A stretch of 14,576 nucleotides of DNA from an uncultured Porphyromonas sp. (GTDB lineage: Bacteria; Bacteroidota; Bacteroidia; Bacteroidales; Porphyromonadaceae), in assembly GCA_900554935.1 (NCBI GenBank), contig USJF01000018.1:1-14576 (forward strand). Direction: 5' to 3'. Both the position numbers and the translations under genes were made by a program. How positions within the stretch are numbered: position 1 is the first letter of the stretch; each line of letters begins with the position of its first letter. A model generated the notes under the pieces. That model saw only the letters and a list, made by a program, of their open reading frames with translations. It did not search any database and had not been told where the DNA came from. Positions 14,360-14,576 of the stretch are shown here, one piece after another.

Positions 14360-14576
14360 TTAATAGTGGTTACCCTTCTTCATCTCCTCCTCATCAAACT
14401 TATGGAAGTCTAGCTTACGCCAAGCATAGAAGATGTAAGCTAGTACGAATGGGACTACCAGCGAAGCATAAGCCATAACTTCAAGGGTGTATTGGCTAGA
14501 GCTACTATTGCGAATTGTTAGCGAGCTCTGTAGGGCAGCGGTAGTTGGGTAGTAAGCTGTATTATTTCAGCCTGCC
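14360..14576 (-). CDS. cydB: Cytochrome bd ubiquinol oxidase subunit II, C-terminal fragment
   Basis: Only the C-terminal 68 residues are readable: NNTAYYPTTAALQSSLTIRN, then SSSSQYTLEVMAYASLVVPF and VLAYIFYAWRKLD, ending GNHY. The YYPS/T..LQSSLTI.NSSSS..TL motif and the final membrane helix LVVPFVLAYIFYAW are characteristic of Bacteroidota CydB, the quinol-oxidising, oxygen-reducing bd oxidase of the inner membrane used at low oxygen. Upstream in the same frame a TGA lies at 14567-14569, where the family usually has an aromatic residue (G-Y/F-NN). Because this is within ten bases of the window edge, it may be a ragged contig end, not a real nonsense mutation. The gene continues past the window. 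Confidence 0.8.

Overview
The window looks like a chromosomal segment from the order Bacteroidales, most likely Porphyromonas or a close relative. The signs are promoters of the Bacteroidota type (TTTG, 19-21 bp, TAnnTTTG), a Rho factor with a long disordered insert, a carboxypeptidase-regulatory-like domain on an outer-membrane barrel protein, starts with weak Shine-Dalgarno sequences, and the gene order ribBA-pdxJ-exbB-exbD-tonB. The species cannot be named from this alone.

Positions 2-5106 hold a tight plus-strand run that is probably one operon. It contains the C-terminal part of an LptF/LptG-family permease, ribBA (riboflavin), pdxJ (vitamin B6), exbB, exbD, a TonB/TolA-like energy transducer broken by a -1 frameshift near 4168, and a DJ-1/PfpI-family protein. 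A tRNA-Tyr(GTA) with its own consensus promoter follows at 5212-5294. Next come rho (5423-7348) and a periplasmic D-Ala-D-Ala dipeptidase (7352-8035). Convergent to these is a membrane protein whose C-terminal Nudix-like domain has lost its catalytic glutamates (8025-9062, minus).

The gap at 9063-9731 has no convincing gene. It holds a strong hairpin and a two-fold symmetric array of 12-bp elements spaced 23 bp apart.

Positions 9732-14077 appear to form a small regulatory unit: a TonB-dependent-type outer-membrane barrel protein (minus), a PAS-like/LuxR-type regulator (plus), and an orphan E1-like (ThiF/MoeB-type) adenylyltransferase (minus). Three copies of an operator-like motif (TACCC-N4-GGGTA, with one CACCC variant) lie upstream of these three genes. 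Each sits 21-23 bp upstream of a -7-like element and in the same polarity relative to it. The simplest reading is that the LuxR-type protein activates its own gene, the adenylyltransferase and a distal promoter reading toward the barrel gene. This is the best candidate for an undescribed system here.

The right edge holds four tandem 22-bp repeats, a clear intrinsic terminator, and the C-terminus of cydB (minus) with an in-frame TGA within ten bases of the window end.
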